From NCBI RefSeq assembly GCF_003573695.1, contig NC_039363.1, positions 154,282,406 through 154,346,405 of the forward strand: a stretch of 64,000 nt of DNA, read 5' to 3'. This stretch comes from Papaver somniferum (Eukaryota; Streptophyta; Magnoliopsida; Ranunculales; Papaveraceae). Below, one piece after another: positions 1 through 11,642 of the stretch. Each line of letters starts with the position of its first letter. The first letter of the stretch is position 1. The notes beneath the pieces were generated by a model. The model worked only from the letters and a program-made list of their open reading frames with translations, was not told where the DNA came from and ran no database searches. The position numbers and the translations under genes are program-made.

Positions 1-2
1 CA

Positions 3-3000
3 CATGGACATCCCTTCTTTCGAGGAAAAAAGAAAATGGGACAGCAGATTGTTACAGTACAAAGTAACCAACTACTAACTGGTCAGAGTGTTACTCCAAC
101 ACGAAAGTTGCCTTCTCAAGAAGCTTATGCGCAACATATTTCCCATTATGCTTCATTGACTATGTCAAAAGCACATCATTTATTTTGCAAAGCATGTTCT
201 TTAGCAAAAACAAGATCGATACCATCACATGCTAAAGATACCAAACAAAATATTTCATTTTTACATAGGATACAAGGTGATATTTGTGGATCTATACACC
301 CAGAACACGGACCATTCAGGTATTTTATGGTTCTGGTAGATGCTTCGACTCGTTGGTCACACGTTGCATTAATGTCCACAAGAAATGCTGCATTTGCAAA
401 GATCCTAGCACAAATTATTCGTTTGAGGGCTCACCACCCTGATTACCCTATCAAGTCTATCAGACTTGATAATGCTGAAGAATTCACATCAAAAGGATTT
501 GATGATTGCTGCATGTCTAATGGAATAGACGTAGAGCATCCCGTACCCCATATTCACACTAAAAATGGTCTCGCAGAAGATACTATCAAAAGGTTACAGA
601 TGATATCTAGGGCACTGATTATGTGTACAAACCTGCCTATTACTGCCTGGGGATAAGCTATATTGCATGAAGCTCTACTTATTCGTTTTCGACTCACTGC
701 TAGCCAACCATTTTATGCATACCAGTTGGTAACTGGATATGAGCCTGATATTTCACACTTACGCATATTTGGTTGTGCCGTATATGTGCCTATTACACCC
801 CCACAACGTACTAAAATGGGTCCACAAAGACGATTAAGTATTTATGTTGGATATAATCACCAACTATTATCCGCTATTTAGAACCTTTGACAGGCGATCT
901 TTTTACCGCTAGATTTGCGGATTGTCACTTTGATGAGATAACCTTCCCGTCGTTAGAGGGAGATAAGAAAAAGGATTTTCTAAGGGAACGACAGGAATTG
1001 CCGTGGTGTGTTCCCACATTGTCTCACCTTGATCCCCGTACTCCACAATGTGAGAATGAAGTAAAACGAATCATCGATCTTCAAAATGTAGCAGATTCAA
1101 TGCCTGATGCATTTACCGATATCGCCAAAGTGATGAGATCATATATACCAGATGTAAACGTGCCTGCAAGGTTAGAAATCCCTACTACAGGACAGAGCAC
1201 TCTAGATAGAGTTGCTAAGCTTAAACTTGGTGGAAGTTTAGCTGAGGCCGTGGATCCCCAAAGGAAAAGAAGGAGGCCACCTGGTTCGACCGATACTCAC
1301 CCAAGGAAGAAGAGAGTGAGTAAGGCACAATCCGATCCATTTATCATCAATGCAGATAATCCTTCTCATGAAGTTGTCTCTGATTATAGTTATGTCCATG
1401 AATCAATACTGGAGGACGCTCCGATGTTTGAAATGATTCCAGAGAACAAAGAAATCTCTATGGATTATGATAGTACATAGTGTTGATGGAGAGATCCTCC
1501 ACTCACATTGATGATATATTTGCATATAATGTTGCTCGAGAAATCATAGAGCACGATGATATCGAACCACGCTCTATAGCAGAATGCCAAAAAAGAGCAA
1601 ATTGGCCTAAATGGGAAGTTGCAATCCAGGAATAACTAGATTCACTGGCAGAGAGATAGGTATTTGGTGCGGTAGTGCTAAACCCACTAGGTGTAAAACT
1701 TGTAGGACATAAATGGGTATTTGTCAGAAGGCGTAATGAGAAGAATGAAGTCGTAAGATATAAGGCTCGCCTTGTGGCGCAAGGTTTCTCACAACGCCCT
1801 GGAATTGATTATGAAAAAACATATTCTCCTGTAATGGATGTCATAACTTTTTGCTACCTAGTTAGTTTGGTAGTTTCAGAAGGACTTGAAATGCAGCTTA
1901 TGGATGTGGTTACAACATATCTATGTGGGGTTCATAGGAGAGGTAAAGACGGATCTTGATTTAGAGGTATACATGAAAGTGCTTGATGGCCTTCCATTGC
2001 CCGAATCAAATAAATCTAAACCACGGAGTGCGTTTTCAATCCAGGAGGATGTGGTATACCCGTCTAAGTGATTATTTGATTGGTAAGGGATATATAAATA
2101 ATGAGTTATTCCCCTGCGTATTTATAAAGAAAACGAGTTCTGGATTTGCAATTATAGATGTTTATGTTGATGATATGAACATAATAGGTTCTCTTGATGA
2201 AATAAGAGAAACTGCAAGCTATCTGAAATCTAAATTTGAGATGAAAGATCTTGGGAAAACTCGGTTTTGTCTAGAACTTGAACTAGAACACCGAGCCTCT
2301 GGAATATTAATCCACCAGTATGCATATGTCCATAAGATACTCAGGTAATTTAATATGGATAAAGTGCACCCTGCTAGCACTCCTATGATTGGTCGAAGAT
2401 TAGATGTAAATAAGGACCCATTTCATCCTAAGCAAGATGACGAAGAAGTATTAGGAGCTGAAACTCCTTACCTAAGTGCAATAGGCGCATTATTGTACTT
2501 AGCACAATGTACTCGGCCAGATATTTCATTCTCATTGAACTTGTTAGCTAGATAAATCTCCGCGCCAACGCAGCGTCATTGGAATGGTATAAAGAATGTA
2601 TATAGATACCTTAAAGGAACCACTGACATGGGTTTATTTTATCCCTATGAGGACAAAAGGAGGAATACTAAGACAACCCCTACACTGAAACCCCAAATAA
2701 TATTTTGGTTGGTTTTGCTGATGTTGAGTACCTTTCAGACCCACATTAAGATCGATCTCAAACTGCTTATGTATTTACCATAGGGAACACAGCGGTATTC
2801 TGACGATCGACCAAGCAAAATCTTGTGGCTACCTCCACGAACCACTCTGAGATCATTGCCCTACATGAGGTATTTCGTGAGTGTATATGGTTAAAGTCTA
2901 TCATTATACATATTCGAGGGACAAGTGGTTTGAATTCTACCACTGAGGATCCGACATGCATTTATGAAGATAATGCAGCTTGTATCGAACAAATGAAGCA

Positions 3001-3133
3001 AGGGTATATAAAGGGTGATAATACGAAACATATTTCACCAAAGTTCTTTTACAATCAACAACGACAGTGTCTCTTAAACATTCAAGTCAGCAAAGTACCG
3101 CCCGATGAGAATTTTGGCAGACTTATTTACTAA
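3..3133 (+). pseudogene. Copia-1 pol remnant: integrase, RT, RNase H
   Basis: The reading frame is open from base 3 to 656. It carries the HHCC-type zinc region (HHLFCKACSLAK) and the integrase core (QGDICG, SIRLDNAEEF and a later NGLAED, the D-D-E positions). Frame is lost by an in-frame TAA at 654-656, a one-base loss near 855 and a TAG at 878-880, then again near 1,478. RT is recognisable at about 1,675-2,555 by WVFVRRRNEKNEV, RPGIDYEKTYSPVMD and the catalytic YVDD at about 2,163-2,176. A short deletion near 2,040 removes the stretch that in sister copies encodes KLKQSLYRLKQSG. RNase H at 2,825-3,133 has EDNAACIEQ and TKHISPKFF. The family role is reverse transcription and integration of the element; this copy cannot make a full protein. 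Confidence 0.92.
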
Positions 3134-3586
3134 GTCACTTCCTAAGTCCTTATTTGAAAAGCATGTAAAGAATATCGGACTAAGGAAATTGTCCGAACTC
3201 CCCTAAGTACAATCAGGGGGAGATAGCGACATCAAGGGGAGTATCTTATGATATGATGTCGACATTTAGCTTGGTGTGTTGAACTCTTTTTCCCTTAACC
3301 GAGATTACTTTTTTCCACTGGGTTTTGTTACTCGGCAAGGTTTTTAATGAGACGACACCAAGATTACAATTTCTCGATTGAGGTTTTTCTTTTCCCATAG
3401 GATTTTTCTATTTTAGGAATTTCAGAAGCGACAAGAGAAGTGGTCAACTTTATGGAGCAACTTTACTAGGACTCAGCACGTTGTACTCTTTTTCCTTCGT
3501 CAAGGTTTTGTACCATTTGGTTTTCCTTGTCAAGGTTTTAATGAGGCAACACATTTGAAGTTCCACTTTTGAACCGCACAAGGGGG
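3134..3586 (+). other. Copia-1 3' noncoding region and polypurine tract
   Basis: No coding signal. It holds two diverged copies of a motif near TTTTGTTACTCGGCAAGG and TTTGTACCATTTGGTTTT, each followed by TTTTAATGAGRCRAC. The same motif recurs in all sister copies in the same place. It ends in the purine tract CACAAGGGGG directly before the LTR (TGTTATAGGG), the expected site for plus-strand DNA priming. Confidence 0.75.
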
Positions 3587-3735
3587 TGTTATAGGGCCTA
3601 CGACCCATGGATGTGCGGTCCATTAGATGACTAGGGTTTTCCCTTTGTTATGTATATGTAATATCTTTGTCTATTTTATCAATAAGAAGTTCCTCTTTCT
3701 CTTTCTCTTGGTTTTACCTAATTTTTCCTCTAAAA
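3587..3735 (+). repeat. 3' LTR of Copia-1, missing its last ~12 bp
   Basis: It starts TGTTATAGGGCC right after the purine tract and matches the inverted 5' LTR of Copia-4 at 33,634-33,823, including a (CTCTTT)n stretch and CTTGGTTTTAC. It stops at CCTCTAAAA, where Copia-4 goes on to CGTTATCAGCA. Internally it has GTTATGTATATG and no gene. Confidence 0.85.
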
Positions 3736-4189
3736 GACAGTGGACAAAACTTTGACGAAGGGAAAAGAGTACAACGTGTTGATAAAGATGGCCACCTCTC
3801 TTCAGAAAAACCTAAAATATAAAAACCATATGGGAAAAAGATAATCTCAATCGGGAAGTCATAATCACGGTGTTGTTGTTGTCTCATTAAAAACCTTGCC
3901 GAGTAACAAAACCCATTGGGACAAAATAAAACTCGGTGAAGGGAAAAAGAGTTCAACAGACACTCCCCCTGATATCGACATCATATCATTAGATACCCAC
4001 CCTGATGTCGTCATCTCCCCTTGATTGCAATCAAGGGATTTAGGACAATTTCCTTAGTCCAATACTCTTTACGTGATTTCCAAATAAGGACTTAGAAAGT
4101 GACTTAAGTCTTCCACATTCTCATCAGACGGTACTTTGCTGACTTGAATGTTTAATAGAAACTGTTGTTGCTGATTGTAAAAGAACTTT

Positions 4190-6667
4190 GGTTAAATATG
4201 TTTCGTATTATCACCCTTGATATATCCTTGCTTCATCTGTTTGATACAAGCTGCATTATCTTCATAAATGCATGTTGGCTCTTCAGTGGTAGAATTCAAA
4301 CCACTAGTCCCTCGAATATGCGTAATGATAGACCTTAACCATATACACTCACGGACCGCTTCATGGAAATGATCTTTGAGTGGTTCGTGGAGGTAGCTGC
4401 AAGAGTTTGCTTGGTCAATATCCAAGATATCGATGTGTTCCCTATGGTGAATACATAACCAGTTTGGGATCGAGCTTTATGTGGGTCAGAGAGGTACCCA
4501 GCATCAGCAAAACCAACCAAAACATTATTTGGGGTTTCAATGTAGGGGGTTGCTTTAGAAATCCTCTTTTCGTCCTCATAGGGATAAAATAGACCCATGT
4601 CAATGGTTCCTTTAAGGTATCTAAATACATTCTTTATAACATTCCAATGACGCTGCGTTGGCGCTGAGCTATATCTATCTAAAAAGTTCACTGAGAATGA
4701 TATGTCAGGTCGAGTATATTGTGCTAAGTATAATAATGCTCATATTGCACTTAGATAGGGAATTTCAGCTCCAAATACCTCTTCGCCATCTTCCTTTGGA
4801 CGAAATGGATCTTTTTGTACATCTAAACTTCGACCAATCATGGGAGTGTTAGAACGATGCACCTTGTACATATTGAATTGCCTGAGTATCTTATGGACAT
4901 ATGCAGACTGGTGGATTAGTATTCCACAGGCTCGGTGTTCTAGCTCAAGTCCTAGACAAAACCGAGTTTTCCCAAGATCTTTCATCTCAAATTCAGATTT
5001 CAGGTAGCTTGCGGTTTCTCTTATTTCATCAAGAGTACTTATTATGTTCATGTCATCAACATAAACAACTATAATTGCAAATCCAGAACTCGTTTTCTTG
5101 ATAAATACGCAGGGGAATAACTCATTATTTGTATATCCCTTCCCAATCAAATAATCACTTAGACGGGTATACCATATCAGCCCGGATTACTTTAATCTGT
5201 AAAGTGATTGTTTCAACTTAATCGAAAACGCACTCTGTGGTTTAGAGTTACTTGATTCGGGCAATGGAAGGCCATCGGGAACTTTCATGTATTTCTCTGA
5301 ATCTAGATCCCCATAGAGATATGATGTAACTACATCCATAAGCTTCATTTCAAGTCCTTCTGAAACTACCAAGTTAACTAAGTAGCGGAACGTTATGATG
5401 TCCATAACGGGAGAGTACGTTTCCTCATAATCAATTCCAGGGCGTTGTGAGAAACCTTGCTCCACCAGATGATCCTTATACCTCAAGACTTCATTCTTCT
5501 CATTATGCTTTCTGAAAAATACCCATTTGTGTCCTACAGGCTTTACACCTAGTGGGGTTAGCACTACCGCACCAAATACCCGTCTCTTTGCTAGTGAATT
5601 TAATTCCTCTTGGATTGCAACTTCCCATTTAGTTCAGTCTGCTCTTTTTTGACATTCTGCAATAGAGCGTGGTTCGATGTCGTTGTGCTCAATGATCTCT
5701 TGAGCAACAGTATATGCAAATGCATCATCAATCTGCGTGGAGGATCTTTCCTTCAACTCGTATGCACTCTCATAATCCATAGAGATTTCTTAGTTCTCTG
5801 GAATCATTTCAAACATCGGAGCGTCCTCCAGTATTGATTCATGGACATAACTATAATCAGAGACAATTTCATGAGAGGGATTACCTGAATTGATGATAAA
5901 TGGATCGGGTTGTGCCTTACTCACTCTTTTCTTCCTTGGGTGAGTATCCATCGAACCAGGTGGTCTTCCCTTCTTCATTTGAGGGGCTACGGCCTCGGCT
6001 ACACTTCCACCAAGTGTAAGATTGACACCTCTATATAGGGTTCCTTTTCTCGTATTAGGGATTTTTAACCTTGCAAGCACGTTTGCAGCTGGTATGTATG
6101 ATCTCGTCACTTTAGCAATATCAGTGAATGCATCAGGCATTGAGTTTGCCACATTCTGAAGAACAACAATTCGTTTCACTTCACTTTCACATTGTGAGGT
6201 GCGAGGATCAAGATGAGACAAGGTGGGGACACACCACGATAATTTCTGTCGTTCCCTTAGGAAATTCTTTTCCATACCTCCCCCTAACAACATGAAGGTT
6301 GTCTCATCAAAGTGAGAGTCTGTAAATCTAGCGGTAAAGATATCGTCTCTCAAAGGTTCCAAATAGCGGACAATTGTTGGGGATTCATATCCAACACAAA
6401 TACTTAAATCGTCTTTGGGGACCCATCTTAGTACGCTGTGGGGGCGTAATATGCACGTATGCAACACAACCAAAAATGCGTAAATATGAAATATCAGGGT
6501 CATATCCAGTTACCAACTGGTATGCAGAAAATGATTGGCTAATAGTGGGTCTAAAGCGAATAAGTAATGCTGCATGCAATATGGTGTACCCCCAGGCATT
6601 AATAGGCAGGTTGGAATGCATAACCAATGCCCTAACTATCATTTGTAACCTTTTGATGGTAGCTTCT
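4190..6667 (-). pseudogene. Copia-2 pol, 3' portion: C-terminal integrase, RT, RNase H
   Basis: Minus-strand segments in order: integrase tail and linker (about 6,660-5,790, RLQMIVRALVMHSNLPINAWG, then LIRFRPTISQSFSAYQLVTGY), RT (5,564-4,740, HKWVFFRKHNEKNEV, QRPGIDYEETYSPVMD, catalytic VVYVDDMN) and RNase H (4,691-4,190, DAGYLSDPHKARSQTGYVF, EDNAACIKQ, GDNTKHI). A stop splits RT at about 5,187 just after QSLYRLK, and further stops or shifts separate the other blocks. The integrase breaks off at 6,667 where the solo LTR is inserted and resumes at 9,223. Same enzyme set as the other copies; inactive. Confidence 0.92.
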
Positions 6668-7042
6668 TGTTTGGGGGTGAAAACTGTTTCTGCTGGTTTT
6701 GGTAAATTTGAGTGTGTGTGGATGATAAACGAATCTAAACCCTAATGCACTGCACGGGAGTACTTTAGATTTTAGAGATCAATCTGTACAATTCTGGCCT
6801 AAACCAAGAAATGGTCGTTCCATACATGCTTCGGTCACAAAGTGAAGGAGATGGGGTTGATCTAGGGAGGGAAGCGAAGAAGGTGTTGAGATTGTGAAGG
6901 TGTTGGCTGTTTATGACTTGTATCAGAATGTTGAACTGGCTTGCATAATGTAAGCTATCAGTTCTGAGTGTTTTCTGGATACGTAGTCAACAACACTTGG
7001 TTTTTCTGTGTTTGTTCGTGTTGTTCGGAAATAGGCGAAGGA

Positions 7043-7052
7043 CCTATTTATA
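7043..7052 (-). promoter_or_regulatory. TATA box of the solo LTR
   Basis: Reverse complement reads TATAAATAGG, a canonical plant TATA box. It sits between the repeat-rich U3-like part and the last ~380 bp (R-U5-like) of the solo LTR and supports the minus orientation of that LTR. Confidence 0.5.
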
Positions 7053-7604
7053 CAAGTCATTGAGCGCAAACCCTCATCTCGTAGGAAGTTGAGTGATGGA
7101 GTAGTGGGGTCGTGTAGGTGATTGCACGATCACGTCTTATCCCACTTCCCTCATCATCTTAACCGTCCATGCCTCCTGACACGTTCTTATTTACGGGCGC
7201 ATTGCACGCCGCACGCTGTAAACCGCCAAACCAACACCCCAGTAAGTATCGTCCAGTTTGTGACATGTTTGATGTCTCGAGTAAGTGGGTCGAGTTATGG
7301 GACCCGCAGAAAATAGCACGTGATGCTATTAAATAACTAAGCTAGTTAAGAAATCGATATTCATAAAATATCGTGTATATTCTATGCATGTAATGCATCG
7401 AATATGATCAATACGTATGAACCACTGCTGTTTTAAAGCTTAATAGAGTAAGTCGTGGATTAAGCGTCTTAAAATAGCAGCATGTTCAAACATCTTCAAG
7501 GGATCGTTTGAAGGCCGCATGGGCGGGCCATCCCTTGGCCGATCACTCCATGTGGTAGAGTGACAGACGGTGATCACCAAGGTGCCTCATTGGCTGTTTA
7601 ACTC

Positions 7605-8770
7605 TTAGCCTAGGTTTTCCGACCAAGCTGGCAAAGTTGGACGGACGAGATGATCTGCGACACATGTTTGCGACCGTTGATGGGTTTTAGGATTTTAAAG
7701 AGGTGTGCAAGAATCACTCTTTAGCTTGACCGAAACCAAGCATGGATAAAGTTTTTGGTGGGACCGACCGGGCATGCGTGTAGACGGCTTGCCGGTGTAC
7801 AAGTCCATGCCATTCTGCCTCGCGGAGATACATCTAGGCCACTCAATTTGTCTGGCAAAGGTGAGTGGTCGTGATCGATTTGCGACAGAAATCCTTTGCC
7901 GCAAAGGATTTGGAAGCCGCCTGACATGCCATCTTTGGGCGTGCGTTTCGAGGCGCTCGGCCATGGTTGATCTAGGACGGTCGATCACATGCATAGGTGG
8001 GCCCACGATGATCACATTGATACTCTTGGTACCTCTTAAGTCTATATCTATACCCTCCATCCAAGCTGGCGAAGATGGATGGTTGTGATCAAACTACGAC
8101 ATATATGCCATGCCGCAAACCCTAATTAGGGTTTTGGCCCGGTCACGTTTGCGTGACTTTAGCTAAGCGGTTTTGCAGGCTATGCTCCTCCTTTGAGGAA
8201 ACTGACCGTGTGGGGCCCACGTTGGGCCAACGGTGAACATATGTGTACCTGTACGATGGTCCTAGGCGCGATCTAAGCCATCCAAACATGCCGGCGAAGT
8301 TGGATGATTGTGATCGATTTAAGACGCTAGTGGAATTTCCACGACTCTTTAAGCATCACGCCAGCCTCACTTCGAGAAAGCGTTTTCTGCTTTATGGCCA
8401 GGCCGTGAGAGAGCCGATCGGGTAGGTGAGGAGTGGGTCCGCCAATGTGTGCATTAGCGCCTCACTGATCATTCGCAGGATGATCTAAGCCGTCCAACTA
8501 GGATGGTGAAGTTGGACGGTCGTGATGATTTTAAGACTGCCTTGAACAGTCTAAGCTCGTCGATCTTCTTCCAAAGCAGCGCAACCACCCTATTTTAGGG
8601 CTGGCATTTGACGTGCTGGGTGGAGTTCGTGTGATGTTCAACCGGCTAGGGCATAAATGGGTCCGCCGGTGGTCATCACAATGATCTCCTACTCCTGCTA
8701 GGGTTCGATTAGGCTGGTTAAATCATGTGGCCAACTTGTGTGGCCATGATCGTTTCTGAGACTGATTTGG
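7605..8770. repeat. Six degenerate ~220-bp repeat units in the solo LTR
   Basis: A recurring core, roughly CCATCCAAGCTGGCGAAG followed by TTGGATGGTTGTGATCGAT and ending GCGAC or AAGAC, appears at about 7,613, 7,835, 8,055, 8,279, 8,498 and 8,715, i.e. at 217-224 bp steps. Each core holds a short dyad (ATCCAA...TTGGAT type) that stays self-complementary while the bases drift: CCGTCCAAC/GTTGGACGG in unit 5, CCATCC/GGATGG in unit 3, CCACTC/GAGTGG in unit 2. Between cores a GTGGGCCCAC or GGGTCCGCC motif recurs at 7,996, 8,210, 8,432 and 8,659. Seen directly; the function is unknown. Confidence 0.75.
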
Positions 8771-9222
8771 ATAGTCCAGATTTTCCTTAAGGAAATTAAA
8801 TGCGTTCGATCGAGCTGAAAGCGTATCGATTCGAAATTCTCTTTGTCAGAGAATGATGCAGCCTGTACAAGTATTTCGTGCATGTCTCAAAATTGACACT
8901 TGGAAATTCATGTTACTCTACTGAGAGTGAACACTCAGTCGTCATGTCATGCTAATAATGAGAGCTCGGCTAGGAACAGCACAGGAAACATTAGGCTAAT
9001 CATGCATTAATTGATAATGCTATAAATTCACAGAATACTTGGGATTGTTGCTACATGCACCATTTTAGGTGAATTTTGTATATTTATCGAATTTATTCAA
9101 ATAAATAAAGCGAGAGGTTCTCTACGCTCATTGCTTTCCAAACGGCTTTATCCTTTGCAGGATGTCAACATATTAAAATCGGTTTTACAATTTTAGACCT
9201 GAACTAAAATACACCATCAACA

Positions 9223-10279
9223 CTTCTGCAAGACCATTTTCAGTGTGTATGTGGGGTACATGGTGCTCTACGTCAATTCCGATAGACATACAAAAATCAT
9301 CAAATCCTTTAGATGTAAATTCTCCAGTATTATCAAGTCTGATAGACTTGATTGAATAATCAAGATGGTGAGCCCTCAAGCGTATAATTTGTGTTAGGAT
9401 ATTTGCTAAGGCATCATTTCTTGTGGACAATAATGCAACGTGTGACCAACGGGTCGAAGCATCTACCAGAACCATAAAATACCTGAACGGTCCGCACTCT
9501 GGATGTATAGGTCCACAAATATCACCTTGTATTCTTTGTAAAAATGGAAAGATTTGTTTTGTATCTTTAGCATAGGATGGTCTCGCTCCTGTCTTTGCTA
9601 AAGAACAAGCTTTGCAAAATGAGTGGTGTGCTTTTGACAAAGTCCATGAAGTAGAATGAGAGAGAGGTTGCACATCAGTTGCTTTAGATGGCAGTGGTTG
9701 GCAGACATTGTTACTTTGTCACTGTCTTTTGTCTCATTTTACTTTTCACTCGAAAGAAAGGATGTCCGTATGAGTTCTTTAAAACACAGATCATCATATC
9801 ACGAACTGGGTGCCCAAGCGGTCGTGCCAAAGATTGTATAAGTCATTGTTCAACAATTCGTCGTTAGTAACAACATGTGATTCGATAATTCGAATAGTAG
9901 TAGTGTACAAACCACTATAGTGACTCATTAATTTCTCTAAAATGCGTTTTCTTCCACATATATTAGAGATAATATTTATATATTCAATTCCATTTTCGCT
10001 GTGAGTTTCCAAGTGATAACCGTTTGCACGGATATCTTTGAAGCTCAACAAGGTACGGTTATCTCTTGGTGCATATAGAGCTTCTGTGACTTTAATCATT
10101 GTGCCATTTGAAAACAAAAATTGAGAATTACCTCGCCCAATGATCACTTGTGATGATCCAATCATCGTAGTCACAGAGGATTTATAAGGAATTAAGTCAA
10201 CAAATAATTGTCTATTTCTTAAAATAGTGTATGTGGTGCCACTATCATCTAGGCACTCAATCTCTTCCGAGGATGACAT
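9223..10279 (-). pseudogene. Copia-2 protease, GAG-pre-integrase and N-terminal integrase
   Basis: Minus strand from 10,279: protease start ECLDDSGTTYTILRNRQL with the catalytic DSG triplet, continuing to the pre-integrase linker (LYNLWHDRLG) near 9,810. Then, after frame breaks, the integrase zinc region HHSFCKACSLAKTG and the core QGDICGPIH, SIRLDNTGEF and HIHTENGLAE at 9,673-9,223. In gag-pol elements the protease cleaves the polyprotein and integrase inserts the cDNA. The last integrase codons are cut at 9,223 by the solo LTR. Gag and this block are separated by about 260 bp and stops. Confidence 0.9.
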
Positions 10280-10543
10280 TCCTACAAGTAAATGGTACTT
10301 CAGAGAATTCGGTCACATAATTCAATCATGCAATAGATTACCACAGTAAATATTAAATCCAAAGCATAATGAGTACCCATAAAAATTAAAAACCACTGAT
10401 CCATCAACAAAAAACGATAATTTAAGACTACCTAACATAGTTTAAGTCATCAAAACAAATATTTAAACCAAAGTCATCTAAATCACAAAGCAAGAAAATA
10501 AACAATTTTTTAGGATCAAAGGATAGCTAATGAAAAATAACAA

Positions 10544-11642
10544 TCAGTCAAAGTCAGGTGTTTCCATAAGGGCATGGTTCTTTTTTCCCTGGAAGTATGA
10601 AATGGTGAAGTTGACATCTGGGGGGCCATGATCATATTCTTCCACACAGTGAGATTCTTGATCTATAAATTCCCGGTACTTTTTGTAGCTGGCTGCTACC
10701 TTGGCACTAGCCTTGCATTGCTGGTACTAATGTCCGGAGATTCGACACTTTTAACAAGGTGCATTGCTATTGTCTATCTTCTTAGGTGTGGGGTTCTTAT
10801 GTGTTTTTTCGACAGTGTTTCCCCTACCACTAGGTGCATAAGTAACATCTCTAAACCGGGTATTTGAATGGCCTCCATGCCAATGGTACCTTCCACGATG
10901 ACCCTTTTGTCCTCTTCCACGTGGGTTGTTATCCCCACGTGAGTATGGAGCATGATAATATGAATCAACATTTTTAGCCCTCTTTTGTTTGAGGTGTTTT
11001 CCTTTGTTATCCTTGCCATAGTTAGCCTCAGGAATTTTCTTCTTCCCGGGGGCTCTAGCATTGTTGTTTGCTAGAACTTCATTGTGCTTTTCAGCCACCC
11101 GCAATAAGTTGATCAACTTGCTAAAAGTTGTTATTCTTTTATTATCAACCTCTATGCGGTATTGGTTGGCTAGAATAACAGATGACAAAGGGAAAGTAGA
11201 CAATGTCTTTTGAATCAAATCTTTATCTGTGAGTTTTATCCCACAAAAATTGAGGTGTGCTTGTAGCTTAAGCATATCTCTTTGGAAATCACCTACCTTC
11301 ACATAATCAAGAAGCCGGATGTCATTCCATTGTTCATTCAACTGTGGGAGAAGGCAATCCTCAATGCTCCCGAAGCGGCTTGCTAGTGCATCCCACAGTT
11401 CTTTAGGACACATTATGTGTTGGTATCCCCAAAGGAGATTAGGGTCAATATGTGCCTTCAAATATCAGAGGGTTTCAGCCTTTTGTTTTTCAATTGCTGG
11501 GGCAGCATCTTTGTCGGTAGAGGGGTTGATGGTGTGGGTGCATTCTTTTGCTACAAAAGTGATCTTCACATCAGCCATCCAACGGTGATACTCAAGTCCA
11601 TCTATGTCCAAATTCTTGTCGGATATATTCCGTCTTGCTCAT
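10544..11642 (-). pseudogene. Copia-2 gag remnant (UBN2-type capsid with degraded zinc knuckle)
   Basis: Read from the ATG at 11,642. It includes RWMADVK, ERKELWDALASRFG-like capsid sequence (11,461 onward: KELWDALASRFGSIED, WNDIRLLDYVKVGDFQRDMLK, LINLLRVAEKHNEVLANNNARAPGKKK) and a basic Gly/Arg tail. The CCHC knuckle near 10,760-10,700 carries stop codons where sisters have CYRCG and HWYQQC. It ends TTTGACTGA at 10,544-10,555, the same gag end as Copia-3 and Copia-4. Gag forms the cytoplasmic virus-like particle in this superfamily. A stop near 11,465 and other shifts break it. Confidence 0.87.

Larger units (their letters stand above)
1..3735 (+). mobile_element. Copia-1: Ty1/copia retrotransposon, 5' part outside the window, broken
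   Basis: A Ty1/copia element read on the plus strand. The window opens inside the region between protease and integrase. It continues through integrase, reverse transcriptase and RNase H to about 3,133, then about 440 bp of 3' noncoding sequence, a polypurine tract near 3,577-3,586 and a 3' LTR from 3,587. The LTR lacks about its last 12 bases and is fused at 3,735/3,736 to the 3' noncoding part of the opposing element Copia-2, so the two lie tail to tail. The domain order integrase before RT is diagnostic of copia. The coding part has several stops and frameshifts, so the copy is dead. Confidence 0.93.
6668..9222 (-). mobile_element. Solo LTR (2,555 bp) of another LTR retrotransposon inside Copia-2 integrase
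   Basis: The plus strand reads TGTTTGGGGGTG...CACCATCAACA, i.e. TG...CA ends with matching TGTT/AACA tips. It is flanked by a perfect 5-bp target duplication, CTTCT, at 6,663-6,667 and 9,223-9,227. Removing one CTTCT copy plus the insert restores the continuous integrase reading of sister copies. There is no primer-binding site, polypurine tract, gag or pol, which fits a solo LTR left by LTR-LTR recombination. A minus-strand TATAAATAGG at 7,043-7,052 lies about 380 bp before the LTR end, so the LTR most likely reads on the minus strand. GC content is visibly higher than its surroundings. The superfamily (Gypsy or Copia) is not determined. Confidence 0.88.

Noticed and set aside
3277..3586. 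TGTTGAACTC as the 5' border of a long (~460 bp) Copia LTR (also at 32,948 and, on minus, 3,958)
   Set aside because: The 5' LTRs of Copia-2 and Copia-4 both start at the TGTTATA-type border, and a purine tract lies just before that border in the 3' copies. The TGTTGAACTC segment occurs only at the 3' side, so it is 3' noncoding sequence and the true LTR is about 175-190 bp.
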